Assembly: GCA_026390775.1 (NCBI GenBank)
Contig: JAPLFF010000007.1
Coordinates: 1,178,001-1,242,000, forward strand
Reading direction: 5' to 3'
DNA from: Ignavibacteriales bacterium
GTDB taxonomy: Bacteria; Bacteroidota; Ignavibacteria; Ignavibacteriales; Melioribacteraceae
Length of the DNA: 64,000 nucleotides
Of the stretch, positions 25,798 through 35,050 are shown piece after piece. Positions within the stretch are counted from its first letter, which is position 1, and each line of letters starts with the position of its first letter. The translations under genes and the position numbers were made by a program. Below the pieces are notes generated by a model, which saw only the letters and a program-made list of their open reading frames with translations, searched no databases and had not been told where the DNA came from.

Positions 25798-27153
25798 ATG
25801 AATTTTGAAGATGATACAATAGTAGCTTTAGCAACACCGGCCGGAGTTGGCGCTATTTCGGTAATACGAGTTAGCGGCCCAGTTAGCATTTCTTCAGTTG
25901 ATAAAATCTTTGAGGGGAAACATAAATTATCTAGTAGTTCAACACATACAATTCATTACGGAAAGATTTTTGATGAAAATAAAGAATTGATAGATGACGT
26001 ACTAATTTCAATTTTCAAAAAACCAAATTCTTACACCGGAGAGGAATCTGTAGAAATCAACACTCATGGAAGTTCTCTCATAACACAGAAAATAATCCAA
26101 ACACTTTTGAAATTGAATATTCGTACGGCTGATCCTGGGGAGTTTACAAAAAGAGCATTCTTGAATGGAAGAATAGATCTGGCTCAAGCTGAAGCCGTTG
26201 CTGATTTAATAAATTCAAGAACTGAAGCTTCGTTTCGAGGAGCGCGAAATCAGCTTGATGGACTACTTTCCCAAAAAGTTGAGGATTTAAGAAATAAATT
26301 AGTAACGGCATCATCGCTTATAGAATTAGAGTTGGATTTTGCAGAAGAAGATCTAGAATTCGTTTCAAAGACTGAGGTAATTAAATTAATTGATGAAATA
26401 ATTCTTGAAATTGATCAACTATTAAAAACATATAAATTTGGCAAAGTTATAAGAGATGGAGTGAATGTTGTGATAGTTGGCAAACCGAATGTGGGGAAAT
26501 CATCTTTGCTAAATTATATTTTAAAAGAATCTCGCGCAATCGTAAGCGATATTCCCGGGACTACACGAGATGTAATTCGCGAAGAAGTTTCAATTGATGG
26601 AATTTTATTTCGTTTGTTTGATACGGCCGGAATCAGAAGTTCGTATAATGAAATTGAAAAAGAGGGAATATCTCGCAGTCAAAAAGCAGTGAAAGATGCG
26701 GATATTGTAATTTTTTTAAATGATGTAACTGAGAGTTTTTCTATGGACTTATATAATCAATTATTACAACTTACATCCAAAGAAAGAATATTAACAGTAT
26801 TGAATAAAATTGATCTAAAACCTGGGGAATCTTATTTTGGAGATATTAAAATATCAGCATTGAATGGTATAGGCATTAAAGATTTATTCAATTTATTGAA
26901 GGAAAAAGCAGTAGGCTCTAGCAACTATACAGAGAAATCGGCCATTATTTCATCAGTCCGTCATTATGAAGCACTTGTTAATGCAACCGGACAACTAAGA
27001 AATGCTAGAAAATCAGCCGAGAATAAAATGAGCGGCGAATTTATATCCACAGATCTGAGAAGTGCAGAAGAGTCCCTTGGAGAAATAATAGGGATTGTGT
27101 CTTCTGATGACATATTGAACAATATTTTCGCAAAATTCTGCATTGGAAAATAA
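25798..27153 (+). CDS. mnmE: tRNA modification GTPase MnmE
   Basis: The product is 451 residues from the ATG at 25798 (MNFEDDTIVALATPAGVGAI matches the family start); the frame is open 25 codons further upstream. The N-terminal domain binds the folate one-carbon donor. A helical domain is interrupted by the G domain: GKPNVGKSS (G1), GTTRD (G2), DTAG (G3) and NKID (G4). The protein ends in CIGK, with the conserved catalytic-region Cys. With MnmG it makes the xm5U34 modification on tRNA. mnmG follows after a 73-base gap holding two parS-like palindromes. Confidence 0.97.
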   Translation: MNFEDDTIVALATPAGVGAISVIRVSGPVSISSVDKIFEGKHKLSSSSTHTIHYGKIFDENKELIDDVLISIFKKPNSYTGEESVEINTHGSSLITQKIIQTLLKLNIRTADPGEFTKRAFLNGRIDLAQAEAVADLINSRTEASFRGARNQLDGLLSQKVEDLRNKLVTASSLIELELDFAEEDLEFVSKTEVIKLIDEIILEIDQLLKTYKFGKVIRDGVNVVIVGKPNVGKSSLLNYILKESRAIVSDIPGTTRDVIREEVSIDGILFRLFDTAGIRSSYNEIEKEGISRSQKAVKDADIVIFLNDVTESFSMDLYNQLLQLTSKERILTVLNKIDLKPGESYFGDIKISALNGIGIKDLFNLLKEKAVGSSNYTEKSAIISSVRHYEALVNATGQLRNARKSAENKMSGEFISTDLRSAEESLGEIIGIVSSDDILNNIFAKFCIGK

Positions 27154-27156
27154 TTA

Positions 27157-27170
27157 GTTTCACGGGAAAC
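27157..27170. promoter_or_regulatory. parS-like palindrome, site 1 (between mnmE and mnmG)
   Basis: GTTTCACGGGAAAC matches the chromosome-segregation site core GTTTCACGTGAAAC at 13 of 14 positions. It lies just after the mnmE stop codon. Confidence 0.5.
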
Positions 27171-27200
27171 GGATGATATCAAATCTTAATAAATAAAATC

Positions 27201-27214
27201 GTTCCATGTGAAAC
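27201..27214. promoter_or_regulatory. parS-like palindrome, site 2 (between mnmE and mnmG)
   Basis: GTTCCATGTGAAAC matches the GTTTCACGTGAAAC core at 12 of 14 positions; both changes are in the left arm. It lies 44 bases from site 1 and just upstream of mnmG. Confidence 0.45.
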
Positions 27215-27226
27215 AGAAAGCTTTTA

Positions 27227-29104
27227 ATGAGAAATTTTGATATTATAATTATCGGTGGAGGTCACGCTGGGATTGAGGCTTCCATTTCAGCTGCTCAAAT
27301 GGGCTGTTCAGTTGGACTTGTAACTATGGATAAAAATGCTATTGGTAGAATGTCGTGTAATCCAGCGATCGGAGGTAGTGCTAAAGGGCATTTAGTTCAT
27401 GAAATTGATGCACTTGGTGGATTTATGGGTATTCTTGCTGATAAAACTGGAATACAGTTTCGTGTACTAAATAAATCAAAGGGTCCGGCTGTATGGGCGG
27501 GTAGGTGTCAATCAGATAGAAAGTTATATTCGCTAGAGGCTGTAAATTTAATAACTTCATTTAATAATCTTGAAATTATTGAAGATTCAGTTCTTGAAAT
27601 TTATGAGGAAAATAAGAAAATTTCGTATGTAAAAACTATTTCAGGGAATGAATTAAAATGTAAAGCACTAATAATTTGTTCTGGGACTTTCTTGAACGGA
27701 TTAATGCACACGGGTTTAATTTCATTGAAGGGCGGACGATATGGTGAAAAATCGGCATTAGGATTAACTGAATCGCTAATAAATTTAGGTTTTTCATCAG
27801 GTAGGTTGAAAACTGGAACTCCACCACGATTAAAGAAAGATTCAATCAACTGGGAAATTTTAGAAGAGCAAAAGGGAGACGAAAATCCTAAGCCTTTTTC
27901 GCTTCGAACATCTAAAAATCAATTCCCATTTCTTCCACAAGTAAGCTGCCACATTACCTATACTGATAGAGTAGTACACAGTATTCTTGAAAGGGGATTT
28001 GATAAATCACCTATATTCACTGGGTTAATTGAGGGTGTTGGTCCTCGATATTGTCCATCAATAGAAGATAAAATTGTTAGGTTTTCGGATAAACTTCGAC
28101 ATCAGCTTTTTTTAGAGCCTGAAGGTTTAGACTCAGATCAGATTTACCTTAATGGTTTTTCAACTTCATTGCCAGCAGAGATACAATATGAAGCAATACA
28201 AAAAATTAGAGGACTCGAAAATGCGGAAATAGTCCGCCCTGGATATGCAGTTGAATATGATTATTTTCCACCTTATCAAGTTGATCTTACTCTAGAAACT
28301 AAGTTAATAAAAGGACTTTATTTTGCAGGACAAATTAATGGAACTTCCGGATATGAAGAAGCTGCTGGACAAGGAATTATAGCAGGAATTAATGCAGCTC
28401 TACAAATACAAAAGAGATCTGAATTTATTTTAAAAAGAAGTGAAGCTTATATTGGGGTTTTAATAGATGATTTGGTTTCGAAGTCCACTAGTGAACCTTA
28501 TAGAATGTTTACTTCTCGAGCTGAACATAGACTTCTTCTACGGCAAGACAATGTAGACAGAAGACTTCTAAAATATGGATATGAATTTGGACTAATATCT
28601 AAAGAATTATTTAATGAAACGAGAGAAAGAGAAGTCTTAATAACTATAGGTAAAGATTTGTTGTCGAAAACGAAAATACTGCCTAATCAAATAAATATTT
28701 TACTAGAGACAAAAAATCTTTCCGAGATTGATAACTCCGAAACAATTGAAAAGTTAGTAAAAAGACCAGAACTGTCATTAAAAGAGATATTAAATTTGTT
28801 AAGATTAGAAGATTCAGTAGTATATAGTAATTTGATTAATAAAGAAGAATTATTAGAGCAACTAGAGATTGAAATAAAATATGAGGGATATATTAAGAGG
28901 CAAGAAGAACTAGTTGTAAAAACAGAAAAATTAGAAAAAATGTTAATACCATTAAATTTAAATTATAATAATTTAAAGACTATTTCTACTGAAGGAAGAG
29001 AAAAATTAGCTAAAATCAAGCCACATTCGATAGGTCAGGCCTCTAGAATCTCTGGAGTCACACCTTCAGATATTTCCGTTTTATTAGTATATTTAAAAAG
29101 TTAA
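27227..29104 (+). CDS. mnmG: tRNA uridine-5-carboxymethylaminomethyl modification enzyme MnmG
   Basis: The 625-residue FAD protein has the dinucleotide motif [12 protein letters not shown] at residues 5-16, the family signatures [14 protein letters not shown] and TGTPPRLKK, the [16 protein letters not shown] motif near 370, and a helical C-terminal domain (about 500-620) that binds MnmE. It forms the MnmEG complex. The DNA of its C-terminal half is especially AT-rich. The ATG follows CAGAAAGC; the ribosome binding site is weak. rsmG begins 11 bases after its stop. Confidence 0.97.
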   Translation: MRNFDIIIIGGGHAGIEASISAAQMGCSVGLVTMDKNAIGRMSCNPAIGGSAKGHLVHEIDALGGFMGILADKTGIQFRVLNKSKGPAVWAGRCQSDRKLYSLEAVNLITSFNNLEIIEDSVLEIYEENKKISYVKTISGNELKCKALIICSGTFLNGLMHTGLISLKGGRYGEKSALGLTESLINLGFSSGRLKTGTPPRLKKDSINWEILEEQKGDENPKPFSLRTSKNQFPFLPQVSCHITYTDRVVHSILERGFDKSPIFTGLIEGVGPRYCPSIEDKIVRFSDKLRHQLFLEPEGLDSDQIYLNGFSTSLPAEIQYEAIQKIRGLENAEIVRPGYAVEYDYFPPYQVDLTLETKLIKGLYFAGQINGTSGYEEAAGQGIIAGINAALQIQKRSEFILKRSEAYIGVLIDDLVSKSTSEPYRMFTSRAEHRLLLRQDNVDRRLLKYGYEFGLISKELFNETREREVLITIGKDLLSKTKILPNQINILLETKNLSEIDNSETIEKLVKRPELSLKEILNLLRLEDSVVYSNLINKEELLEQLEIEIKYEGYIKRQEELVVKTEKLEKMLIPLNLNYNNLKTISTEGREKLAKIKPHSIGQASRISGVTPSDISVLLVYLKS

Positions 29105-29115
29105 TTCAGAGGGTT

Positions 29116-29799
29116 TTGTTGGATCTTCAAGAGCAGTACTTACGGGAACTAAAAAAGCTTTTTTGGGAAAATAGTCTTAATCCAGATGAATATCAGTTAG
29201 AAAGATTAGCACACTTTGCACATCTTGTTACACAAAAAAACACAAAACTTAACTTAATCTCTCGACGTGATGTTTTACAAATAATCGAAAACCATATTTT
29301 TATTTCTTCTTATATAGCAGAATATCTTCCGAGTAAAATTTCTAAATTTTTAGATATTGGCACAGGAGGAGGGTTCCCGGGAATTCCGTTGGCAATTACT
29401 TGCCCTGCGATGCGAGGCGTTCTTGTAGATTCAACTGCAAAAAAAATTGAAGCAGTAAAAGAATTTATTAATAAACTTAAACTGAATAATATCGTAGCAG
29501 AAAATTCCAGAGTTGAAAGCGAAGAGTTTAAACAAAAATATTCCGATTCTTTTGATTTAGTATTAAGCCGCGCAACAGTTCCATTAATTATTCTCCTTCG
29601 TTATTCGCTGCCTTTAATTAAAGAGAAAGCTTACATTGCTACAATTAAAGGGGGGGATTTGATTGATGAATTTAAAACAGCAGAATTGAAATACAAAGCA
29701 CACATTAAAAAGTCCACTGTTTTCGAATTGTCATACAAACCCACCAATGCAAGAAATGAAAAAGGGAAGAAGTTGATTTTATTGGAGATCAACAAGTAA
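29116..29799 (+). CDS. rsmG: 16S rRNA m7G527 methyltransferase RsmG
   Basis: The 227-residue protein starts at a TTG (29116 or the next codon, 29119). No ATG or GTG lies in the region that must encode the N-terminal helix, and CAGAGGG sits just upstream. A class I methyltransferase fold is clear: LDIGTGGGFPGIPLAI (SAM loop), VLVDSTAKKIEAVKEF, and LVLSRATVPL (motif IV). KLNLISRRD before the SAM loop is the RsmG signature. It modifies G527 of 16S rRNA. mnmE-mnmG-rsmG is a widespread gene order, often near the replication origin, though parAB do not follow here. Confidence 0.95.
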   Translation: MLDLQEQYLRELKKLFWENSLNPDEYQLERLAHFAHLVTQKNTKLNLISRRDVLQIIENHIFISSYIAEYLPSKISKFLDIGTGGGFPGIPLAITCPAMRGVLVDSTAKKIEAVKEFINKLKLNNIVAENSRVESEEFKQKYSDSFDLVLSRATVPLIILLRYSLPLIKEKAYIATIKGGDLIDEFKTAELKYKAHIKKSTVFELSYKPTNARNEKGKKLILLEINK

Positions 29800-29952
29800 A
29801 CTTTTTCGACCAAAGAATACCCTCCTCTTTTTAAGTGAACAGTTTCAAGAATAAAGCTATATTTGTTCGTCGGAATTATTTGATAATGATTTAACTTATT
29901 TAATCCTTTATTTCGCCCTTATAAAATAAAGCTGAAATAGCTATCTGATAAA

Positions 29953-31071
29953 ATGAATCTTACAGAAAAATTTTTAAGATATTCTGCAAATAGAGATGTC
30001 GTTTTTGTTCTAGGCGCAGGAGCTTCTCACGCCGATGGAGTTCCGTTGCAGAGAGATATGTTGCCGATGATCATTTCAGGTAGAATAAACGAGATTGAAA
30101 ATTCAGAGATTGGGAAAATTGTAACGGAGTTTATTAAAGATAATTTTGAATTCAATCCGACTACAAATCAATACCCGCAGTTAGAAGCAGTGTTTGGGTT
30201 CATAGATTATTTTATTCAACAGAATGAAAGCCTTAATTCTAAATATACAAATGAAAAAATTAGAGACATTAAAGAATATCTAATTAAGTTAATTCACTAC
30301 GTTGTTAATATTCAAACTGATAAACGAAGTCATTTCTATCATCTATTTTGGAAAGCAATACAAAAAAATAATTCAAACACTTCAATCATTACACTAAACT
30401 ATGATACCTTGCTTGAACAAGCATTTGATTTTTTGTTTAAGAATCACGGGTACATTGATTATTGTATTCATTTAATGAATTACGAGCGCTTACCAGAATT
30501 ACGGGATTTTAATTTTTGGATTAATCCGCGAGAACCTGTATCGGTAGATAAAGAGGATAATCCAATTCCTTTTAAAATTATAAAATTACATGGAAGCTTA
30601 AACTGGAAATATTGTAAGTGTTGCAACCAAACTTTGCTTACTCCCTGGGATAGAATGATAGATTTAAATAAGGGAAAATTTTTGGGTTATACTTATCCCG
30701 AGAATAAAGAATACGAGGTTCTATGTCCCATAGACGGGACAGAATTTCAAACACTTATAATGCCGCCAACGTATCTCAAAACAATCCATCATCCATTAAT
30801 TTCGCAATTAATGGCGGAAGCTTCCCGCGAAATTAGAGCGACAAAAAAAATTGTGTTCATCGGTTATTCGCTTTCTAACTCAGACGTACATATTAAAGCA
30901 TTATTTAAAAAACAAATGACTCTGGAAAAAGAAATAATAGTTATAAACCCCAAACACAAAGAATCTTTAGAACTTAACTACAAATCACTCACTCCCAATG
31001 TACGTTTCATTTATTCTTCCTTCGAAGAATTCGTTAATGACGAAAATGAAATAAATTCAATCTTTTCTTAG
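29953..31071 (+). CDS. SIR2-like domain protein
   Basis: The 372-residue protein has an N-terminal SIR2-like NAD-binding domain: VFVLGAGASHADGVPLQ at about residues 17-33, then ITLNYDTLLEQAF (about 146-158), KLHGSLNW (about 216) and IVFIGYSLSNSDVHIKALF near the C-terminus. A CKCC pair with a later Cys (LCPIDG) could bind zinc. SIR2-like proteins of this group are NADases or deacetylase relatives, and several anti-phage systems use such a domain as the killing effector. No partner gene of a known system (Thoeris, Gabija, argonaute, AVAST) is adjacent. Defence is therefore possible but unproven. Confidence 0.85.
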   Translation: MNLTEKFLRYSANRDVVFVLGAGASHADGVPLQRDMLPMIISGRINEIENSEIGKIVTEFIKDNFEFNPTTNQYPQLEAVFGFIDYFIQQNESLNSKYTNEKIRDIKEYLIKLIHYVVNIQTDKRSHFYHLFWKAIQKNNSNTSIITLNYDTLLEQAFDFLFKNHGYIDYCIHLMNYERLPELRDFNFWINPREPVSVDKEDNPIPFKIIKLHGSLNWKYCKCCNQTLLTPWDRMIDLNKGKFLGYTYPENKEYEVLCPIDGTEFQTLIMPPTYLKTIHHPLISQLMAEASREIRATKKIVFIGYSLSNSDVHIKALFKKQMTLEKEIIVINPKHKESLELNYKSLTPNVRFIYSSFEEFVNDENEINSIFS

Positions 31072-31078
31072 AAATTTA

Positions 31079-31107
31079 TTGACACAATCAAAATCTCGCT
31101 CTATTTT
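31079..31107 (+). promoter_or_regulatory. Sigma70-type promoter of the PadR gene
   Basis: TTGACA (31079-31084) and TATTTT (31102-31107) are separated by exactly 17 bases. It lies 35 bases upstream of the PadR start codon and overlaps the end of the SIR2-like gene's downstream region. Confidence 0.6.
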
Positions 31108-31109
31108 AA

Positions 31110-31130
31110 CACTACTTCATTAAAGTAGTG
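31110..31130. promoter_or_regulatory. Operator-like inverted repeat at the PadR transcription start
   Basis: CACTACTT and AAGTAGTG form perfect 8-base arms around CATTA. The repeat begins three bases after the -10 element, so bound protein would cover the transcription start. The encoded PadR protein is the obvious candidate. Confidence 0.65.
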
Positions 31131-31141
31131 GAATTATCACA

Positions 31142-31723
31142 ATGTTATCAAAATTAGCAACGTTAATATTAGGCGTTTTGTCCGAAAGAGAGCATAATCC
31201 TTACGAGATTACAAAAATGCTTGAAAGATTAAATACACGCAAATGGCTGCCGCTGGCAGATTCGACAGTATATGCGACAATTAATAATTTGAAAAAAAAC
31301 GGACTCATTTTAGGACGACAAGAGAGAAATGGAAATCTTCCTGAGAAAACAATTTACAATATCACGCCTGAAGGTGAATTTGAATTACATTCTTCGATAA
31401 CAAGTTTTTTAGAAGATGATTCAACCGGGCCATCAAATTTTGATATAGGAATTCTATTAATGTACAATCTTAGCAAACCCGAAATTATGATGAAGCTTAA
31501 AAAAAAATTAGAGCGGCTTGAAAATTTTTCTTATAACATCAGAAAACAAATTTTGAATTTCGAAATGGATCCTTCTAAAGTTGCATATACTAGTTTGGCT
31601 ATGCTGAAACATAGGATGCATTTAACAGAAGCTGAAATGAAAACAATTCGTGAGTTGATCAAAGAATTAAATGTTAGATATACTATTTCTGATATATCAC
31701 CTTTCGATATGAGAATGATGTAA
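31142..31723 (+). CDS. PadR family transcriptional regulator
   Basis: The 193-residue protein has a winged-helix domain at 1-80: LILGVLSEREHNPYEITKML, then the recognition region STVYATINNLKKNGLILGRQ, and a wing in KTIYNITPEGEFEL. The C-terminal part (about 95-185) is a helical dimerisation domain, as in the longer PadR subfamily. PadR proteins are usually repressors that release DNA on binding a small molecule. The promoter and palindrome directly upstream indicate autorepression. No transporter or decarboxylase target gene is adjacent. Confidence 0.9.
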   Translation: MLSKLATLILGVLSEREHNPYEITKMLERLNTRKWLPLADSTVYATINNLKKNGLILGRQERNGNLPEKTIYNITPEGEFELHSSITSFLEDDSTGPSNFDIGILLMYNLSKPEIMMKLKKKLERLENFSYNIRKQILNFEMDPSKVAYTSLAMLKHRMHLTEAEMKTIRELIKELNVRYTISDISPFDMRMM

Positions 31724-31809
31724 GACTTACCGAGAAGAATAATTTTAATTAGCAGTTATCGAAACAGTGCGGCCCTCCTAAAACACGTTCTCTACCAAAT
31801 CAAAATTTC

Positions 31810-32241
31810 TTACCGTTTAATTATTAGATCAACATTGTATTCATCTAACTTTGTTGAGCTTGCAGATTTTGGATAAGGATTTAATGATTTAAGAATTATT
31901 CGGTAGCCGTTATAATGAATTTCTCTTGGGAATAATGCAGTGTGAAGAAATGTATGTAATTGTTCTCTTCCATTAGAGAGTATTAAACTAACCCCGCCGT
32001 CACCAGCCCAAACACATATTACATCCATGGGGCAACGTGAATCGCCAACACCATCAAATTTGATTGTAATATTATTCTCAATTGATGCTTCCTGACCATA
32101 ATTTATCTGTACTAAAACAGAATCAATTATTTTATTTATAACAACAGCCGGTGTATTCGGCGAAGTTAAGTCTACATTTTCTTTACAGCCAATGCCACCT
32201 ATAACGAAAAGAATAGCGGAGAGAAGTCTGATTTTTGTCAA
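31810..32241 (-). CDS. Small lipoprotein, conserved in Bacteroidota, unknown function
   Basis: The 143-residue product has a short signal sequence ending in a lipobox-like GGIGC (Cys19), then a beta-rich domain with FDGVGDSRCPMDVICVWAGD and a C-terminal YRIILKSLNPYPKS strand pair. The SRCP...CVWAG motif is recurrent in uncharacterised secreted proteins of this phylum; its two Cys may form a disulfide. The start must be a TTG (32241), since no ATG fits before the signal peptide, and the ribosome binding site is poor. Confidence 0.65.
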   Translation of the reverse strand: MTKIRLLSAILFVIGGIGCKENVDLTSPNTPAVVINKIIDSVLVQINYGQEASIENNITIKFDGVGDSRCPMDVICVWAGDGGVSLILSNGREQLHTFLHTALFPREIHYNGYRIILKSLNPYPKSASSTKLDEYNVDLIIKR

Positions 32242-32393
32242 GTAGAACTCATTTTATTAACAAGATTAATCTTATAAAAACGATTGAGAAAATAAAGGAA
32301 AAAAATATTTGTTACTCTGCATTAAACCATTAGCATAGACATACCTGTCTATGGTTTGTAAGCAAAATATTTTTTATTTAGATGGAATATACA

Positions 32394-32708
32394 ATGAAAA
32401 GGATATTCGCAATATTAATAATTCTCAGTGTAAGCTATACAGCCATTTCCGCACAAACTGTTACACCCAAAATAGACAAAACTCAAAAAAACCAGCAACT
32501 AAGAATTCATCAGGGAATAAAAAGCGGAGAACTTACGCGAGGCGAAGTTCGGAAATTAGAAAATCAACAAAAGGCAATTCAACGTGATAAGCGAATTGCA
32601 AAAGCCGATGGCGCTCTAACTCCCGGCGAGCGCAGACATATTCGAAACGAACAAAATAGAGCGAGTAAAAATATTTACATAAAGAAGCATAATAGAATTA
32701 AACAATAG
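32394..32708 (+). CDS. Small secreted charged helical protein
   Basis: The product is 104 residues from the ATG at 32394. A signal peptide (1-20, ending ISAQ) is followed by a highly charged region with two similar segments: QGIKSGELTRGEVRKLE and ADGALTPGERRHIRNEQNRA, both in the style of EF-hand-like GELT/GxLTxxE repeats, and an end NIYIKKHNRIKQ. This pattern is widespread in secreted proteins of unknown function. A strong terminator follows. Confidence 0.7.
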   Translation: MKRIFAILIILSVSYTAISAQTVTPKIDKTQKNQQLRIHQGIKSGELTRGEVRKLENQQKAIQRDKRIAKADGALTPGERRHIRNEQNRASKNIYIKKHNRIKQ

Positions 32709-32743
32709 TCTTCCCCCGCACAAGTGGCTCATACATACTCCCT

Positions 32744-32782
32744 AAAATCCGCTCTATGAAGTTTAGTAGAGCGGATTTTTTA
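32744..32782 (+). terminator. Rho-independent terminator
   Basis: A 13-base-pair perfect stem (AAAATCCGCTCTA with its complement) around a ten-base loop is followed by T residues. It ends the transcript of the small secreted protein gene. Confidence 0.85.
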
Positions 32783-32957
32783 ATAATAATTCAGAGATCG
32801 AATTTCAGTTTTTAGTGATAGTGTTATTTATTTTCATTTTATTTAAAGAAACCGAACCTTATCTTGCATCGAATAAAAATATATGGACAAAATAAAAAAG
32901 AAGAGTCGCAACCCTTTTCAAAAACATTAAAGGATATTTTAAATTAAAAACAATTAT

Positions 32958-33437
32958 ATGAACCGTTCTGAAAAATTATCTGTTGAATTACACAACTCAG
33001 TTTTCGGCGATCCATGGCACGGCGCATGTCTAAAAGATGTTCTTGAAAACATTTCTTTTAAGCAAGCAAACAAAAGATCAATTCCATCTGCACATAACAT
33101 TATTGAACTAACATCGCATCTTAATTCGTGGACAGAAGAAATCTTAAAACGATTTAACGGGGGCCAACCTTCTTTACCCACAATGGGGGACTGGCCAACT
33201 CCTAAGTATAAAACCGAAGAATATTGGCAAGCAGTAAAACAAAAACTATTTGCAGATACAAATAAATTGATTGCTGTAATCAAAAAATTTCCGGAAGATA
33301 AACTTGATGAAATTGTTGGTGGAGAACGAAACGCTACACTTGGAACGGGTTTTTCTTTTGAAGGATTTATAATCGGGTTGGTTCAACATAACGCATATCA
33401 CTCCGGCCAAATAGCGTTATTAAAAAAAATGGTTTGA
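32958..33437 (+). CDS. DinB family protein (four-helix bundle, metal-binding)
   Basis: The 159-residue protein has the DinB-like layout of four helices, with the metal His residues in AHNIIELTSHLNSW (first site) and HNAYHSGQIALLKK at the C-terminus (second and third). Members include thiol transferases of bacillithiol or mycothiol type, but many are uncharacterised. The gene stands alone, with AAAAACAATTAT before its ATG and therefore a weak ribosome binding site. Confidence 0.88.
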   Translation: MNRSEKLSVELHNSVFGDPWHGACLKDVLENISFKQANKRSIPSAHNIIELTSHLNSWTEEILKRFNGGQPSLPTMGDWPTPKYKTEEYWQAVKQKLFADTNKLIAVIKKFPEDKLDEIVGGERNATLGTGFSFEGFIIGLVQHNAYHSGQIALLKKMV

Positions 33438-33566
33438 TACGGTAACAATATTGTTTAATAAACGTCTATTTAATAGTTGAATACAATAATTTCTACTGAA
33501 TAACGTTTACAGTCTTAGAAACACTTAATTGTCTTTATCATTCATCCACTAACCTTAGGGGTTAAG

Positions 33567-34856
33567 ATGGTTTCTAAAGTTGCATCTCTTTTATTAACAT
33601 TTCTATTTCTCTACGCATCAACATCATATTCGCAGGAAGACCGATCATTAACTAAAGAAGGCGCTCCCAACGTTTTTATTGATTGCAATTATTGCGACAT
33701 TAACTTTATCAAAGAGCAAATACCAATTGTTAATTACGTGCGTGATCGGAAAGACGCGGATATTCATGTTCTTTACACTTCACAAAGCACTGGATCTGGA
33801 GGAAGTGATTACACTTTACTTTTTATTGGACAGAATAAATTTGCTAATATGAACGATACGGTAAAGTACACTACGAATAAAGGCGATTCGGATGATCAAT
33901 CAAGAATAAAAATGGTAAAAGCGCTTAAGCTTGGATTGATCCGATACATTTCTAAATCACCTGTTGCAGATCAAATGAATATTTCATTTTCTAAAAGCAG
34001 CAAGGTGGAACAGCCAAAAGATGACTGGGACTATTGGGTTTTTAAGTTAAGCACCAACGGAAATTTTAGCGGTGAAAAAAATTACAACTACAAATATATT
34101 TATAGCTCGATCTCTGCAAACAGAACAACTGAAGAACTAAAACTTAATTTTTCTCTATCTAATGATTATAGTGAAAGTAATTATTTATATGAAACTTCAA
34201 CCGGAACCGAAAAAATAACGAACATTACACGAAGCCAATATGCGAATGCGTCGCTTATTAAAGCTATAAATAGTAATTGGTCATGGGGAATTTGGGGTAA
34301 TGGATATACCTCAACTTATGATAACATTGATTTTAGTTTTTCATTTGCACCCGGAATCGAGTATAATATTTTTCCATATTCAGAATCGAACGTACACCAG
34401 CTAAGAATTTATTATAAAATTTATAATACTTTTAACAAATACGTTGACGAGACATTCTATTTCAAGAAAAAAGAGAACTTATGGCAACATTCACTTGACG
34501 GGTCACTATCGCTGATTGAACCGTGGGGAAGTCTTAGCCTTGGAGGTGAGATACAAAACTATTTAGATGATTTTACCAATTTTGGTTATAGAATTTACAG
34601 CTCTGCAAGTCTAAGATTGTTTAAAGGGTTTTCTCTCGACTTTTACATCAATTATAATAAAGTTGGTAAACAGATAACATTACCGCTTGCAGGCGCATCC
34701 CTTGAGGAAGTTTTACTAAGAAGAAGGCAACTTGAGACAAGTTATAATTATTATGCATTTTTCGGAATATCGTACTCATTCGGCTCTATCTTTAATAATT
34801 TTGTAAATCCCCGTTTTGGCGGTGGCGGCGGTTCGACAATTACTATTAGCAATTAA
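33567..34856 (+). CDS. Secreted or outer-membrane protein, N-terminal FIDCNYCD domain plus C-terminal beta-barrel
   Basis: The 429-residue protein has a signal peptide (1-22, ending SYSQ). A small N-terminal domain reads VFIDCNYCDINFIKEQIPIV, NYVRDRKDADIHVLYTSQST and SRIKMVKALKLGLIRYI. From about residue 155 to the end, alternating aromatic-rich strands (WVFKLSTNGNFSGEK through FFGISYSFGSIFNNFVNPRF) look like an outer-membrane beta-barrel. The NYVRDRKDAD motif recurs in uncharacterised proteins of this phylum. The ATG follows AGGGGTTAAG. Function unknown. Confidence 0.75.
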   Translation: MVSKVASLLLTFLFLYASTSYSQEDRSLTKEGAPNVFIDCNYCDINFIKEQIPIVNYVRDRKDADIHVLYTSQSTGSGGSDYTLLFIGQNKFANMNDTVKYTTNKGDSDDQSRIKMVKALKLGLIRYISKSPVADQMNISFSKSSKVEQPKDDWDYWVFKLSTNGNFSGEKNYNYKYIYSSISANRTTEELKLNFSLSNDYSESNYLYETSTGTEKITNITRSQYANASLIKAINSNWSWGIWGNGYTSTYDNIDFSFSFAPGIEYNIFPYSESNVHQLRIYYKIYNTFNKYVDETFYFKKKENLWQHSLDGSLSLIEPWGSLSLGGEIQNYLDDFTNFGYRIYSSASLRLFKGFSLDFYINYNKVGKQITLPLAGASLEEVLLRRRQLETSYNYYAFFGISYSFGSIFNNFVNPRFGGGGGSTITISN

Positions 34857-35050
34857 AAAAATATGAGGTATTATTAAAACGCCGCATTTGATTACTTCGT
34901 AATTTTAGTTCTCATATGTTCTGAGAAAACGAAGCTGGAAATATTTTGAGCACGCTTTCGCTGGCTAAAGAAAAGCTAATTTCTTTTGATCTATTCCCAC
35001 CCGTTCCATACGATGTATTTAGTAGACTATTTTCATAAATTGGATTTGAT

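Noticed and set aside
29800-29952. Expected parAB or origin elements after rsmG
   Set aside because: No parA, parB or DnaA-box cluster was seen; the next gene is a SIR2-like protein. The origin is not claimed to be here.
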